NCBI GenBank assembly: GCA_023129485.1
Contig: JAGMBY010000006.1
Coordinates: 1 to 37,326, forward strand
DNA length: 37,326 bases
Reading direction: 5' to 3'
DNA from: Actinomycetes bacterium
GTDB taxonomy: Bacteria > Actinomycetota > Humimicrobiia > JAHJRV01
Positions 17,807 through 26,807 of the stretch are shown one piece after another. The position numbers and the translations under genes are program-made. The number at the start of each line of letters is the position of its first letter. Position 1 is the stretch's first letter. Below the pieces are notes generated by a model, which worked only from the letters and a program-made list of their open reading frames with translations, made no database searches and was not told the origin of the DNA.

Positions 17807-19699
17807 TTGAATCATTTGGAGAGGGAAACATCAATATTTTATAGATTAAGATTTTTCTATGTTATAGTTTTCATTATTTCTCTCATTTTACTTTTTCGTC
17901 TCTGGTATGTTCAGGTGATAATGGGCGAAACATATGCTCAAGAAGCAAAGGAGATTAGAACTAAAACAATAAGAGAGGTAGCCCCACGAGGTTTAATTTT
18001 TGATAGAAATGGAATTTTACTGGCATCTAATCGTCCCGGTTTAGTAGTCAGTGTTGATCCAGATATAGTTGATAAAAACCCCGAAATCTTGAGGGAATTG
18101 TCACTTGTTTTAGAAAAAAATTACTACAATTTGAAACAAAAAATATCCCATGAAAAAGGTTATATAAAGGGTCATGTGGATATAGCTATTGATATAGACA
18201 AAGAACTGGCAATATATATAATGGAACATTCTGATGAATTCCCCGGTGTTTTGGTAAAAGTAGTTCCATTTAGATATTATCCAAATAAAGATATTGCTTC
18301 TCATATATTGGGATATATTGGACAAATAACATTAGATGAGTTAGAACAGGAGAAATTTAAATATGGATATCATCCCGGTGATTTAGTGGGAAAATCGGGG
18401 GTTGAGTTATATTATGAAAATTTTATTTCGGGACAGAATGGGAGTAAAACAGTAGAAATTGATCCAACTGGGAAAATAGTCAGGGAACTTGGTAATATAA
18501 AACCGATTCCAGGAAACAACATATATTTAACGATAGATATAAATTTGCAGAGAAAAGCTGAAGAAGTCCTGAAGAAACAGATTGAGAAAGTCAGAAAAAT
18601 GCAGGATGAAGATACTGGGGAATATTATAAAGCTCCAGGTGGTGCAATAGTTATATTAGATGCGAAAACAAATCAGATTCTTGCGATGGCATCACACCCA
18701 AGTTATGATCTAAACATTTTTGTTGGTCGAATATCTGAAGAGGATTGGAAAGAGTTAAATGATCCAAAAAACAATTTTCCATTAAACAATAGGGCTTTAA
18801 TGAGTTATCCTCCAGGGTCAATATATAAAATTGTAACTGCAGTTGCTGGTTTAGGTGAGAATTTAGTTGAACCATATGGTAAGAATTATAAATGTCTTGG
18901 CGTTTGGAAAGAATTTGGAGATAAGTATGAAAAATACTGCTGGAAAAAATGGGGTCATGGTGACATTAATTTTATAGAGGGTATTCAGGAATCATGTAAT
19001 GTTGTTTTTTTTGAAATTGGTTTAGCACTACATGATAATAGTAAATATTCTGGGGATGCTTTTTATCATTATTCAAAGATATTAGGGTTAGATGAACCTG
19101 CTGGGGTTGATCTACCATTTGAATCTAAAGGTATAATCCCAAATAAAAAGTGGAAAACTGAATATTTTAAAGATATTCCAGTTCTTGCAAAATGGTATCC
19201 TGGAGATACAGTAAATATGGCTATCGGTCAAGGAGATATTTTACTTTCACCAATTCAAATAGCTCAACTTTATTCAGTTGCAGCTAATAAAGGAGAATTA
19301 ATGACTCCTTATATTAGTTTGAAAATAGTTTCGCCACAAAAAGAGTTGGTAGAAAATACAGTTAGAGTAGTAAACAATAGAAAAACAGTAGATAAGGAAA
19401 TCTTTGAAACAATAGAAGAAGGATTTATTTTGGTTACAAAGAAAGGCACTGCAAAAACAGCTTTTCAGGATTTTCCTTTGGATAAGATCCCCGTTGCTGG
19501 AAAAACTGGGACAGCTGAGGTTAGAGGAAAACAGGGCTACTCCTGGTTTGCATGTTATGCCCCTGTTGATGATCCTGAATATATTATTGTATCGATGATT
19601 GAGGAAGCTGGTTCAGGTGGAAAATCTGCAGCTCCTATTGCAAGAGAATTACTTGAATTTATTTATGAGGTCGAGAGCGGTCACGAGAGTGAAGAATAA
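17807..19699 (+). CDS. mrdA: Penicillin-binding protein 2
   Basis: APRGLIFDRNGILLASNRP, GKSGVELYYENFISGQNG, YPPGSIYKIVTAV (SXXK), ESCN (SXN), AGKTGTAE (KTG). Confidence 0.95.
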   Translation: MNHLERETSIFYRLRFFYVIVFIISLILLFRLWYVQVIMGETYAQEAKEIRTKTIREVAPRGLIFDRNGILLASNRPGLVVSVDPDIVDKNPEILRELSLVLEKNYYNLKQKISHEKGYIKGHVDIAIDIDKELAIYIMEHSDEFPGVLVKVVPFRYYPNKDIASHILGYIGQITLDELEQEKFKYGYHPGDLVGKSGVELYYENFISGQNGSKTVEIDPTGKIVRELGNIKPIPGNNIYLTIDINLQRKAEEVLKKQIEKVRKMQDEDTGEYYKAPGGAIVILDAKTNQILAMASHPSYDLNIFVGRISEEDWKELNDPKNNFPLNNRALMSYPPGSIYKIVTAVAGLGENLVEPYGKNYKCLGVWKEFGDKYEKYCWKKWGHGDINFIEGIQESCNVVFFEIGLALHDNSKYSGDAFYHYSKILGLDEPAGVDLPFESKGIIPNKKWKTEYFKDIPVLAKWYPGDTVNMAIGQGDILLSPIQIAQLYSVAANKGELMTPYISLKIVSPQKELVENTVRVVNNRKTVDKEIFETIEEGFILVTKKGTAKTAFQDFPLDKIPVAGKTGTAEVRGKQGYSWFACYAPVDDPEYIIVSMIEEAGSGGKSAAPIARELLEFIYEVESGHESEE

Positions 19700-19773
19700 A
19701 ATATAAAATAATAAGATGCTAAGTGTGCTAATGAAAATGATGGATAAAATATAAAAGAATAAAAATAATAAGA

Positions 19774-20946
19774 GTGACAATGAAAATGAGAAATAAGATA
19801 AAAACTTATTTAAAAAGAAATAAAATATTAACTAATATAAAGGATTTTATAAGAGGATTTGACTACATCTTATTTTTTTCTGCTATATTGCTTGTAATTT
19901 ATGGATTAATTTTAATAAACAGTGCTATTGGATTAAAGGAGTTTTCATTTAATTTTGATTTCTCATCATTTTTTTATAGACAGATATTATGGTCAATATT
20001 AGGATTGATAATCTTTTTCATACTTCTATTTTTTAATTATGCATGGTTAAAAAAATTCTGGTGGTTAGTATATATAATTAATTTAGTAGGACTTATTGCA
20101 GTTTTTATTATTGGTCATGTCTCTCATGGAGCAAGAAGCTGGATAGGATGGAGGATGTTGAAAATAGAACCATCAGAGTTTTTTAAAATTGGAATTATTA
20201 TAACTTTGGCTGGTTTTTTATCTAGAAAAAAAGAAGAGGATGTGAATTTCTTCCATCTTTTTATAACAATTTTTCTAGCAGGGTTACCAATTATACTAAT
20301 AATATTACAACCTGATATAGGTACAGCTGTTATATATATTGGAATTGTGATTGGAATTTTATATTTAGCTGGACTCAGGAAAATATATCTTTTTACTTTA
20401 TTCATTTTAGGCCTTTTAAGCATTTTAATAATTATAAAATTTGGATATGTAGAGCAATATGTATTAAATAGACTACTTGTATTTCTAAACCCAAATCTTG
20501 ACCCTTACGGAATTGGCTACACATTAAACCAATCAATAATTGCCATTGGCTCGGGTGGACTATTTGGAAAAGGCTTATTTAAAGGAATTCAAACTGCTCT
20601 TCGTTTTGTTCCCGAACCTCATACAGATTTTATTTTTTGCATACTTGGAGAGGAATTGGGATTTGTGGGCGCAGTAATTTTGATTTCCTTATATGCAATA
20701 ATCATTTTTAGGATAATAAGAGTTGGAATAACCTCTAAGGATAAATTTGGAGCCCTTATTTGTGGTGGAATTGCTACTTTCCTTTTACTACAATTTTTTA
20801 TAAATATTGGAGTGACTATAGGAATTATGCCTATTACTGGGCTTACCCTTCCTCTTATAAGTTATGGTGGAAGCTCTCTAATTACTACATTTTTTGGATT
20901 GGGGTTGGTGGAGAGTATTTATCTGAGAAGATTTTATACCCCATAA
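19774..20946 (+). CDS. rodA: Rod shape-determining protein RodA (SEDS)
   Basis: GHVSHGARSWIGWRMLKIEPSEFFKIGIIITLA, LQPDIGTA, PEPHTDFIFCILGEELGF, GLTLPLISYGGSSLITT. Confidence 0.96.
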   Translation: MTMKMRNKIKTYLKRNKILTNIKDFIRGFDYILFFSAILLVIYGLILINSAIGLKEFSFNFDFSSFFYRQILWSILGLIIFFILLFFNYAWLKKFWWLVYIINLVGLIAVFIIGHVSHGARSWIGWRMLKIEPSEFFKIGIIITLAGFLSRKKEEDVNFFHLFITIFLAGLPIILIILQPDIGTAVIYIGIVIGILYLAGLRKIYLFTLFILGLLSILIIIKFGYVEQYVLNRLLVFLNPNLDPYGIGYTLNQSIIAIGSGGLFGKGLFKGIQTALRFVPEPHTDFIFCILGEELGFVGAVILISLYAIIIFRIIRVGITSKDKFGALICGGIATFLLLQFFINIGVTIGIMPITGLTLPLISYGGSSLITTFFGLGLVESIYLRRFYTP

Positions 20947-20947
20947 T

Positions 20948-21140
20948 AGGGGTCAGGTTTTTACATGGGACATATCAACTTTGAGTATATTTTCTCTCCC
21001 CCCCCCCTTCTCCTTACCCTTCGTTACACTGGAGGGTCAAGGACAAGCTCTAAACCTGAGGTCAAGGATAGGCTTTACACTCAAGGGTCAAGAGTAGTCA
21101 ATATAGAGGTCAGGTCTTGATATAAGACATATTTATTTCA
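20948..21140. repeat. Repeat-rich intergenic region (two box copies, C10 tract, imperfect GGTCAAGGA tandem units)
   Basis: GGGGTCAGGTTTTTACATGGGACATATC right after the rodA stop; C10 at 20998-21007; repeated GGGTCAAGGACAAGC / GAGGTCAAGGATAGGC / AAGGGTCAAGAG; GAGGTCAGGTCTTGATATAAGACATATT. Confidence 0.65.
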
Positions 21141-21233
21141 AAGATTTAATATCAGTTTCTTTTATAAAAATTTTAGGTATTATAATAAATTAAAAAAGTT
21201 AAAATATTTTTAAGAATTAGATTTGAAAAAATT

Positions 21234-23117
21234 ATGGTTATAAAAAATACTTTGAAAAATAAATCTAAAATGAATTTAAAACCCATAAATATATATCCAT
21301 TAATTAATAAGGTTAGAAAACCAGCTCAATATATCGGCGGAGAATTAAACTGTGTTCATAAGGATATTAAAAAATGCAAAGCATCAATGATCCTGGCTTT
21401 TCCAGACCTTTATGAGATAGGAATGTCAAGTATGGCTATTCACATTCTCTACAATATCATAAATAACCACCCAGGCTTTGTTGTAGAAAGAGTATTTTCT
21501 CCATGGCTGGATATGGAAGAGCAAATGAGGACATTAAATATTCCTCTCTTTTCTTTAGAAAGCAGGTTGCCTATTAAAGAATTTGATATATTAGGTTTTT
21601 CTATTCAACATGAGCTATGTTTTACAAATATACTAAATATGCTAAATCTTGCAAAAATACCTATAAATAGCAAAGATAGGGGTGAAGAATATCCAATTAT
21701 AATAGCTGGTGGACCAGGTGTTTTTAATCCGGAACCCATGTCTCCTTTTATTGACTTTTTTGTAATAGGAGATGGTGAAAAAGTTGTTATAGAAATTCTT
21801 AAAAAAGTAGCAAAATTAAAAAATAAAGGTTTTAAAAAAACTGAAATTATTAAGGAAATTGGTCAAATTGATGGAATTTATGTACCTGAATATTATGATT
21901 TCATTTATGAAACTGATGGAAGATTAAAGGAAATAAATGTGAAAAATTCATTTCCTAAAAAAGTTGTAAAAAATATCTATACAGATTTTGATAATTATAA
22001 TAAGTCAATGAAATTGATAGTTCCTAACACCAAAATTGTACATGATAGATTTGGGGTTGAGATAATGCGAGGATGTAGCAGGGGTTGCAGATTTTGTTTA
22101 GCAGGTTCAATTTATAAACCTGTCAGAGAGCAAAATACAAAATCAATTCTAAAATTAATTAAAGATGGATTAGCAAATACAGGTTATGGTGAAATCTCAC
22201 TATCCTCACTCTCTTCAACTGATTATTCTCAAATTGATTATTTGTTAAAAAATTTAAGGAGAAATTTAAGTGATAGTCATGTTGCCATATCATTACCATC
22301 TCTTAGATGTGATTCTTTTTCTGTTAAATTAGCTAATTTAATAGGGCAGGAAAGAAAAACAGGACTTACATTTGCTCCTGAAACCGGAACTCAGAGATTA
22401 AGAGATGTTATAAATAAAGATATTAAAGATGAAGATATTTTCGAATGTATTCGAGCGGTATTCTCAAGTGGTTGGGAGAAAATTAAACTTTATTTTATGA
22501 TAGGACTTCCCACTGAAAAAAAAGAAGATTTAGATGGGATAGTAAGTATAATAAATAGAGTATTAAAAATTGCTAAATACGAGGTTCCGAAAAATAAATG
22601 GCATAGAGTAAAAATAAATATAAATATTTCACCCTTTTGTCCAAAATCGCACACACCATTTCAATGGGTTGGTCAGGATTTACCTGAAAATTTAAATAGA
22701 AAGATAGATTATTTAAGAAGTAAACTTAAAAGCAAAAAAATATTTTTAAAAATTCACGATACAAAAATGAGTCAAGTAGAAGCTGTTCTTGCAAGAGGTG
22801 ATAGAAGAGTTTCAAAAGCAATAGAGATTGCCTGGGAATCGGGTTGTAAATTTGATAGTTGGACTGAAAAATTTTCTTATGATAGATGGACAACTGCTTT
22901 TAAAAAAGCCAATATCAATATTCAGTTTTATGCAAATAGACAAAGGGATGATGATGAAATATTTCCATGGGAAACAATTTCTACTGGTCAATATAGGAAG
23001 TTTCTATTTAATGAATATAAAAAAGCTCTAAAAGGAAAAACTACTCCCGATTGTAGGTTTGTAGGATGTATTAACTGTGGTTTACAAGAAATAATCAAGT
23101 GCAATATAAAAATTTGA
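21234..23117 (+). CDS. TIGR03960-type B12-binding/radical SAM protein
   Basis: KPAQYIGGELN, FPDLYEIGMSSMAIHILYNIIN, EIMRGCSRGCRFCLAG (CxxxCxxC), LTFAPETGTQRLRDVINK. Confidence 0.88.
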   Translation: MVIKNTLKNKSKMNLKPINIYPLINKVRKPAQYIGGELNCVHKDIKKCKASMILAFPDLYEIGMSSMAIHILYNIINNHPGFVVERVFSPWLDMEEQMRTLNIPLFSLESRLPIKEFDILGFSIQHELCFTNILNMLNLAKIPINSKDRGEEYPIIIAGGPGVFNPEPMSPFIDFFVIGDGEKVVIEILKKVAKLKNKGFKKTEIIKEIGQIDGIYVPEYYDFIYETDGRLKEINVKNSFPKKVVKNIYTDFDNYNKSMKLIVPNTKIVHDRFGVEIMRGCSRGCRFCLAGSIYKPVREQNTKSILKLIKDGLANTGYGEISLSSLSSTDYSQIDYLLKNLRRNLSDSHVAISLPSLRCDSFSVKLANLIGQERKTGLTFAPETGTQRLRDVINKDIKDEDIFECIRAVFSSGWEKIKLYFMIGLPTEKKEDLDGIVSIINRVLKIAKYEVPKNKWHRVKININISPFCPKSHTPFQWVGQDLPENLNRKIDYLRSKLKSKKIFLKIHDTKMSQVEAVLARGDRRVSKAIEIAWESGCKFDSWTEKFSYDRWTTAFKKANINIQFYANRQRDDDEIFPWETISTGQYRKFLFNEYKKALKGKTTPDCRFVGCINCGLQEIIKCNIKI

Positions 23118-23164
23118 ATTTACAAAAGGAGATTTAAAGGAAGGAGAAAACTGAGAAAATAAGT

Positions 23165-23818
23165 ATGGTTAGAAATATTAATAAAATTATTATGCGTTTT
23201 AGATTTTCGAAACAGAATGATATAAAATATATATCTCATTTAGATTTGATTACTCTATTAATAAGAGCATTAAGAAGGGCAAAAATACCAATTCATTATT
23301 CAAGGGGATATCATCCTAAACTAAAATTATCAACTGCATTTGCATTAAAAGTAGGATGGGAAAGTATAGGTGAGTACGCCGATATAGTTTTAAAAAAGAA
23401 GCTATTACCAGATCTTTTTAAAGAAAGATTGAATAATCAATTACCAGAGGGAGTAGAAATTTTAAAAGCAATATGTGGGAGTTCGTCTAAGTCACTTTCA
23501 AATCAAATAAATTGTGCAAAATATCAGATAACATTGTCTCATTACCATAAAAAGAAAGAATTGGAGAAAATTAAGAAGGTCCAATATTTTAGAGAGCGGT
23601 TATTTAACATTAAAATAAGAGAACTAAATAATAATATTTTAATATTAAATTTTTTAACACCTATTGGTAGTGGAAATGACTTAGATATCAATGATTTTAT
23701 TAAATTTTTAAACTCCATAAAAAATGAGTTAAGATTTATTTTAAAGAGAGTTTTAAGAGTAAATATGTATAGAAAGGAGGGGGATTTTCTTTTAAGCCCC
23801 TTTTCATTATTGAAATAA
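23165..23818 (+). CDS. DUF2344 / TIGR03936 family protein
   Basis: MRFRFSKQNDIKYISHLDLITLLIRALRRAKIPIHYSRGYHPKLKLSTAFALKVGWES, directly after its radical SAM partner. Confidence 0.85.
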   Translation: MVRNINKIIMRFRFSKQNDIKYISHLDLITLLIRALRRAKIPIHYSRGYHPKLKLSTAFALKVGWESIGEYADIVLKKKLLPDLFKERLNNQLPEGVEILKAICGSSSKSLSNQINCAKYQITLSHYHKKKELEKIKKVQYFRERLFNIKIRELNNNILILNFLTPIGSGNDLDINDFIKFLNSIKNELRFILKRVLRVNMYRKEGDFLLSPFSLLK

Positions 23819-24010
23819 TCGTATTGATCTTTAAGATAAATAAGGGGATTTTTTATGTACATTTTTTAAACACTTTTGAAAAATTCAACTTGTAATTTCA
23901 ATTTTCAAAAGAAGAAACACAATTTTTAATTATTATTTATTATAATACTTAAATGAAACTCAAATAATTATTTAATTTTTTTAAACAAGGGATATATAAA
24001 AGAGATTTTT

Positions 24011-25681
24011 ATGAAATATGATTTATTAATAACTTCTGAGCCAAATGAAACCAGAGTAGCTATTTTAGAAAATAATAAGGTAGTTGAACTCTATTTTGAC
24101 AGAAAAGACAAAGAATCAGTAATCGGTAATATCTATTTGGGAAGAGTTCAAAATATAATGCCAGGTTTAGATTCAGCTTTTGTGGATATAGGAATTGAGA
24201 AGAATGCATTTTTATTTGTAAAAGAGGTTGTTACTCCTTTTGAAGAAACCGATAAAGAATTAAAAAGAGAAATAAAGCAAGTATTAAAACCTGGACAGAT
24301 GTTAGTGGTTCAGGTAACAAGAGTTCCAATGGGTACGAAGGGAGCGAGATTAACATCTTTTATATCTCTTCCTGAAAGACATTTAGTCATGATGCCATAT
24401 GATGAAGGTGTGGGTGTTTCTAAAAAGCTTGATAGTCAGGAGAGATTAAGGCTAAGAAAATTAAGCGAAAAATTAAAAATTAAAAATTTCGGAATAATAA
24501 TTAGAACTGCTGCAGAGGGTGTTCAGTTATATACTTTAAATAAGGAGTTAAAATATCTTAAACGCTTATGGAGAAGTATACAAAAGAGAGTCAGGAGGTT
24601 GAGTACTCCAACTCTGATCTATAAAGAATTGGATTTAAGCCGTAGAGTTTTAAGAGATAGATTGACCTTAAATTTTAATAGCATAATTGTGGATAATAGC
24701 CATTTATATAAAAATCTATCTTACTATTTAAAAAAGAAAATTCCTCAAATGCGGTCAAAATTACAATTGTATAGAGGAGAAAAACCGTTATTTGAAAAAA
24801 AAGGCATCGAGAGAGTAATTAACCTGGCGCTTGAAAGGAAAGTTTGGTTAAAATCTGGTGGGTTTATTGTAATTGATAAAACAGAAGCACTAACTGCTAT
24901 TGATGTAAACTCTGGACGTTTTTTAGGAAAAGGAAGTTTTAAAGAGACCATACTTCAAACAAATTTAGAAGCTGTAGAGGAAATTAATAGGCAAATTAGA
25001 CTACGTGATATTGGAGGATTGATTGTTATTGATTTCATTGATATGGAGAAGGAGAGCCACAGGAAGAAAGTTGTGGATGCTATGAAGAGAGAATTAGAAT
25101 CTGACAAAGCAACAACTAATATCTCTGATATTTCGGAATTTGGTTTACTTGAGATGACAAGAAAGAATGTTACAGAGGGAGTTCAAGAAGTCTTATGTAA
25201 ACCCTGTCCTTATTGTGATGAAAGTGGATACATATTATCCGAGGAATCTATGAGGTTAAAAACCGAGAGGGAAATTTTAAAAATTACACGAGAAAACAAA
25301 TCAGAAGCATTCCTTATAGAATTAAACAGCACAGTTGCTGCCATGGTTATAGGTCAGGGTGGAGAAAATCTAAGAAGATTGGAGGATATAACTAAAAAAC
25401 ATATTTCTATAAGGGGTAATGACAGTATCCCAATTAATGCTTTTAATTTAGTTAAGCAGGGAACAAGAAGTGAAATAGAAAAAGCAGCTATACCTGTTTA
25501 TCAAGGGCAGATTTTAGATATATTAATTGAAGAACCTCATTCATATATTTCAAAGGATGCTATTTCGAGAATTGGAGGGTACGTTATACACATAATTGAT
25601 GGCAGGAAATATCTTCATAAGAGAAAGAGAGTAAAAATAATAGATATTACAAAAACCCATGCTCAAGCTGAAATAGTTTGA
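24011..25681 (+). CDS. rng: Ribonuclease G/E family
   Basis: NIYLGRVQNIMPGLDSAFVDIGIEKNAFLFV, TALTAIDVNSGRFLGKGSFKETILQTNLEAVEEINRQIRLRDIGGLIVIDFIDM, CPYCDESG. Confidence 0.95.
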   Translation: MKYDLLITSEPNETRVAILENNKVVELYFDRKDKESVIGNIYLGRVQNIMPGLDSAFVDIGIEKNAFLFVKEVVTPFEETDKELKREIKQVLKPGQMLVVQVTRVPMGTKGARLTSFISLPERHLVMMPYDEGVGVSKKLDSQERLRLRKLSEKLKIKNFGIIIRTAAEGVQLYTLNKELKYLKRLWRSIQKRVRRLSTPTLIYKELDLSRRVLRDRLTLNFNSIIVDNSHLYKNLSYYLKKKIPQMRSKLQLYRGEKPLFEKKGIERVINLALERKVWLKSGGFIVIDKTEALTAIDVNSGRFLGKGSFKETILQTNLEAVEEINRQIRLRDIGGLIVIDFIDMEKESHRKKVVDAMKRELESDKATTNISDISEFGLLEMTRKNVTEGVQEVLCKPCPYCDESGYILSEESMRLKTEREILKITRENKSEAFLIELNSTVAAMVIGQGGENLRRLEDITKKHISIRGNDSIPINAFNLVKQGTRSEIEKAAIPVYQGQILDILIEEPHSYISKDAISRIGGYVIHIIDGRKYLHKRKRVKIIDITKTHAQAEIV

Positions 25682-25822
25682 CCAGAAAGGATAATTTTGG
25701 TATAATTTGCGATTATTTTAAATTTAAACATTTAAATTTAAATCAATATGTTTAGATTTACTATTTAAATATATTAATAAAGAGGATTTATTATACAAAA
25801 TATAAACTGAAAGGAGATCGAA

Positions 25823-26254
25823 ATTTATATAGTTCTTGAAACTGGAGGAAAACAGTATAAAGTTGAATTAGGAGAATCTTTCTTAATTGAGAAGGTAAAA
25901 GGTGAAAAAGGAGATGAGATTATTTTTGAAAGTATAAAATTGATTTCATCTGATGATGGATTAATAATTAATAAAAATGATCTTTCAAAATATAAGGTAA
26001 TTGGAGAAATAGTCGAGCATATCAAAGGTAAAAAAATAATAGCTTTTAAGCATACTTCTAAAACTGGGTATAGGAGGAAGATAGGCCATAGACAAAGATA
26101 TACAAAAGTAGTTTTAAAAGAGATTCAAACACCTATACCAAAAAAGAAAAAATCAGAAAGAAGTGCTAAAAAATCAAAAAAAGTTAAAGAGGAATCAAAT
26201 AAAGCTAAACAAGAAACAAATAAAGCCAAAAAAGAGTCAAGAAAAGTTAAATAA
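25823..26254 (+). CDS. rplU: 50S ribosomal protein L21, likely AUU start
   Basis: Reads (M/I)YIVLETGGKQYKVELGESFLIEKVKGEKGDEIIFE...KHTSKTGYRRKIGHRQRYTKVVLKEI. An in-frame stop at 25808-25810 excludes any upstream start; AAGGAG SD sits 5-6 nt before ATT 25823. The track start at 25940 would remove the conserved N-terminus. Confidence 0.9.
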   Translation: MYIVLETGGKQYKVELGESFLIEKVKGEKGDEIIFESIKLISSDDGLIINKNDLSKYKVIGEIVEHIKGKKIIAFKHTSKTGYRRKIGHRQRYTKVVLKEIQTPIPKKKKSERSAKKSKKVKEESNKAKQETNKAKKESRKVK

Positions 26255-26325
26255 AAAAAATATTAAATAAATTAAATTCAATATAAATGATAAATAGGTT
26301 ATAATATTATATAAAGGTGATATAA

Positions 26326-26580
26326 ATGGCACATAAGAAAGCTACGGGAAAATCACGTAATGGAAGAGAGAGTGGATCAAAGCGTTTAGGAATAAAGCGT
26401 TTTGGTGGGCAGTTTGTAAATGCTGGGGAAATTCTTGTTAGACAGAGAGGTACCTGTTATAAACCAGGATTTAATGTTGGAAGAGGAAGAGATGATACTC
26501 TTTTTGCTAAACTTTCAGGAACTGTATTTTTTAGAAGATCATCCAAAAATAGTAAAACTATAAATATAATACCTTCCTAA
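26326..26580 (+). CDS. rpmA: 50S ribosomal protein L27
   Basis: [43 protein letters not shown]. Confidence 0.98.
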   Translation: MAHKKATGKSRNGRESGSKRLGIKRFGGQFVNAGEILVRQRGTCYKPGFNVGRGRDDTLFAKLSGTVFFRRSSKNSKTINIIPS

Positions 26581-26680
26581 ATATACTATAAATATTATAT
26601 TTTCTTATTTTTTAATATAATAGTAAAAAATAGAAATTTTAGATATATTTTGTTTACAATAAAATAATTAAAACTAAAAT

Positions 26681-26713
26681 AAAAATAGACCATAAAACTA
26701 TGGTCTATTTTTT
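26681..26713 (+). terminator. Intrinsic terminator after rpmA
   Basis: AAAATAGACCATA-AAAC-TATGGTCTATTTTTT. Confidence 0.85.
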
Positions 26714-26807
26714 ATTAAAAAAATTAGTATATTGGTGTATTTTATAAAAACTATCATATAATATTGATAAAAATTTAAAAACTAAATGAAAGAATAAATT
26801 TTAAAAG

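Noticed and set aside
18651-18875. Minus-strand ORF within mrdA (and similar antisense ORFs in valS, mreB, rodA, rng, obgE, leuS, comEA)
   Set aside because: All lie opposite strongly conserved coding sequence, lack recognisable motifs and have no convincing promoter or RBS.
19713-19785. Partial duplication of the rodA start region (GTGCTAATGAAAATGATGGATAAAAT versus GTGACAATGAAAATGAGAAATAAGAT)
   Set aside because: Short, AT-rich and imperfect; cannot be separated from composition bias by eye.
20760-20984. Plus-strand 74-aa ORF overlapping the 3' end of rodA
   Set aside because: Out-of-frame reading of rodA and the adjacent repeat; Trp/Tyr-rich composition typical of a shadow ORF.
22828-23031. 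Plus-strand 67-aa ORF inside the radical SAM gene
   Set aside because: Alternate frame of a conserved gene with no independent support.
23136-23167. Possible non-canonical ATA start (23159) for the DUF2344 gene, because the GGAAGGAG SD is ~18 nt from ATG 23165
   Set aside because: A normal ATG is present and SD spacing is not strict enough to argue against it.
23542-23862. Minus-strand 106-aa ORF opposite the DUF2344 gene
   Set aside because: Mostly antisense to a conserved gene; hydrophobic bias reflects AT-rich codons.
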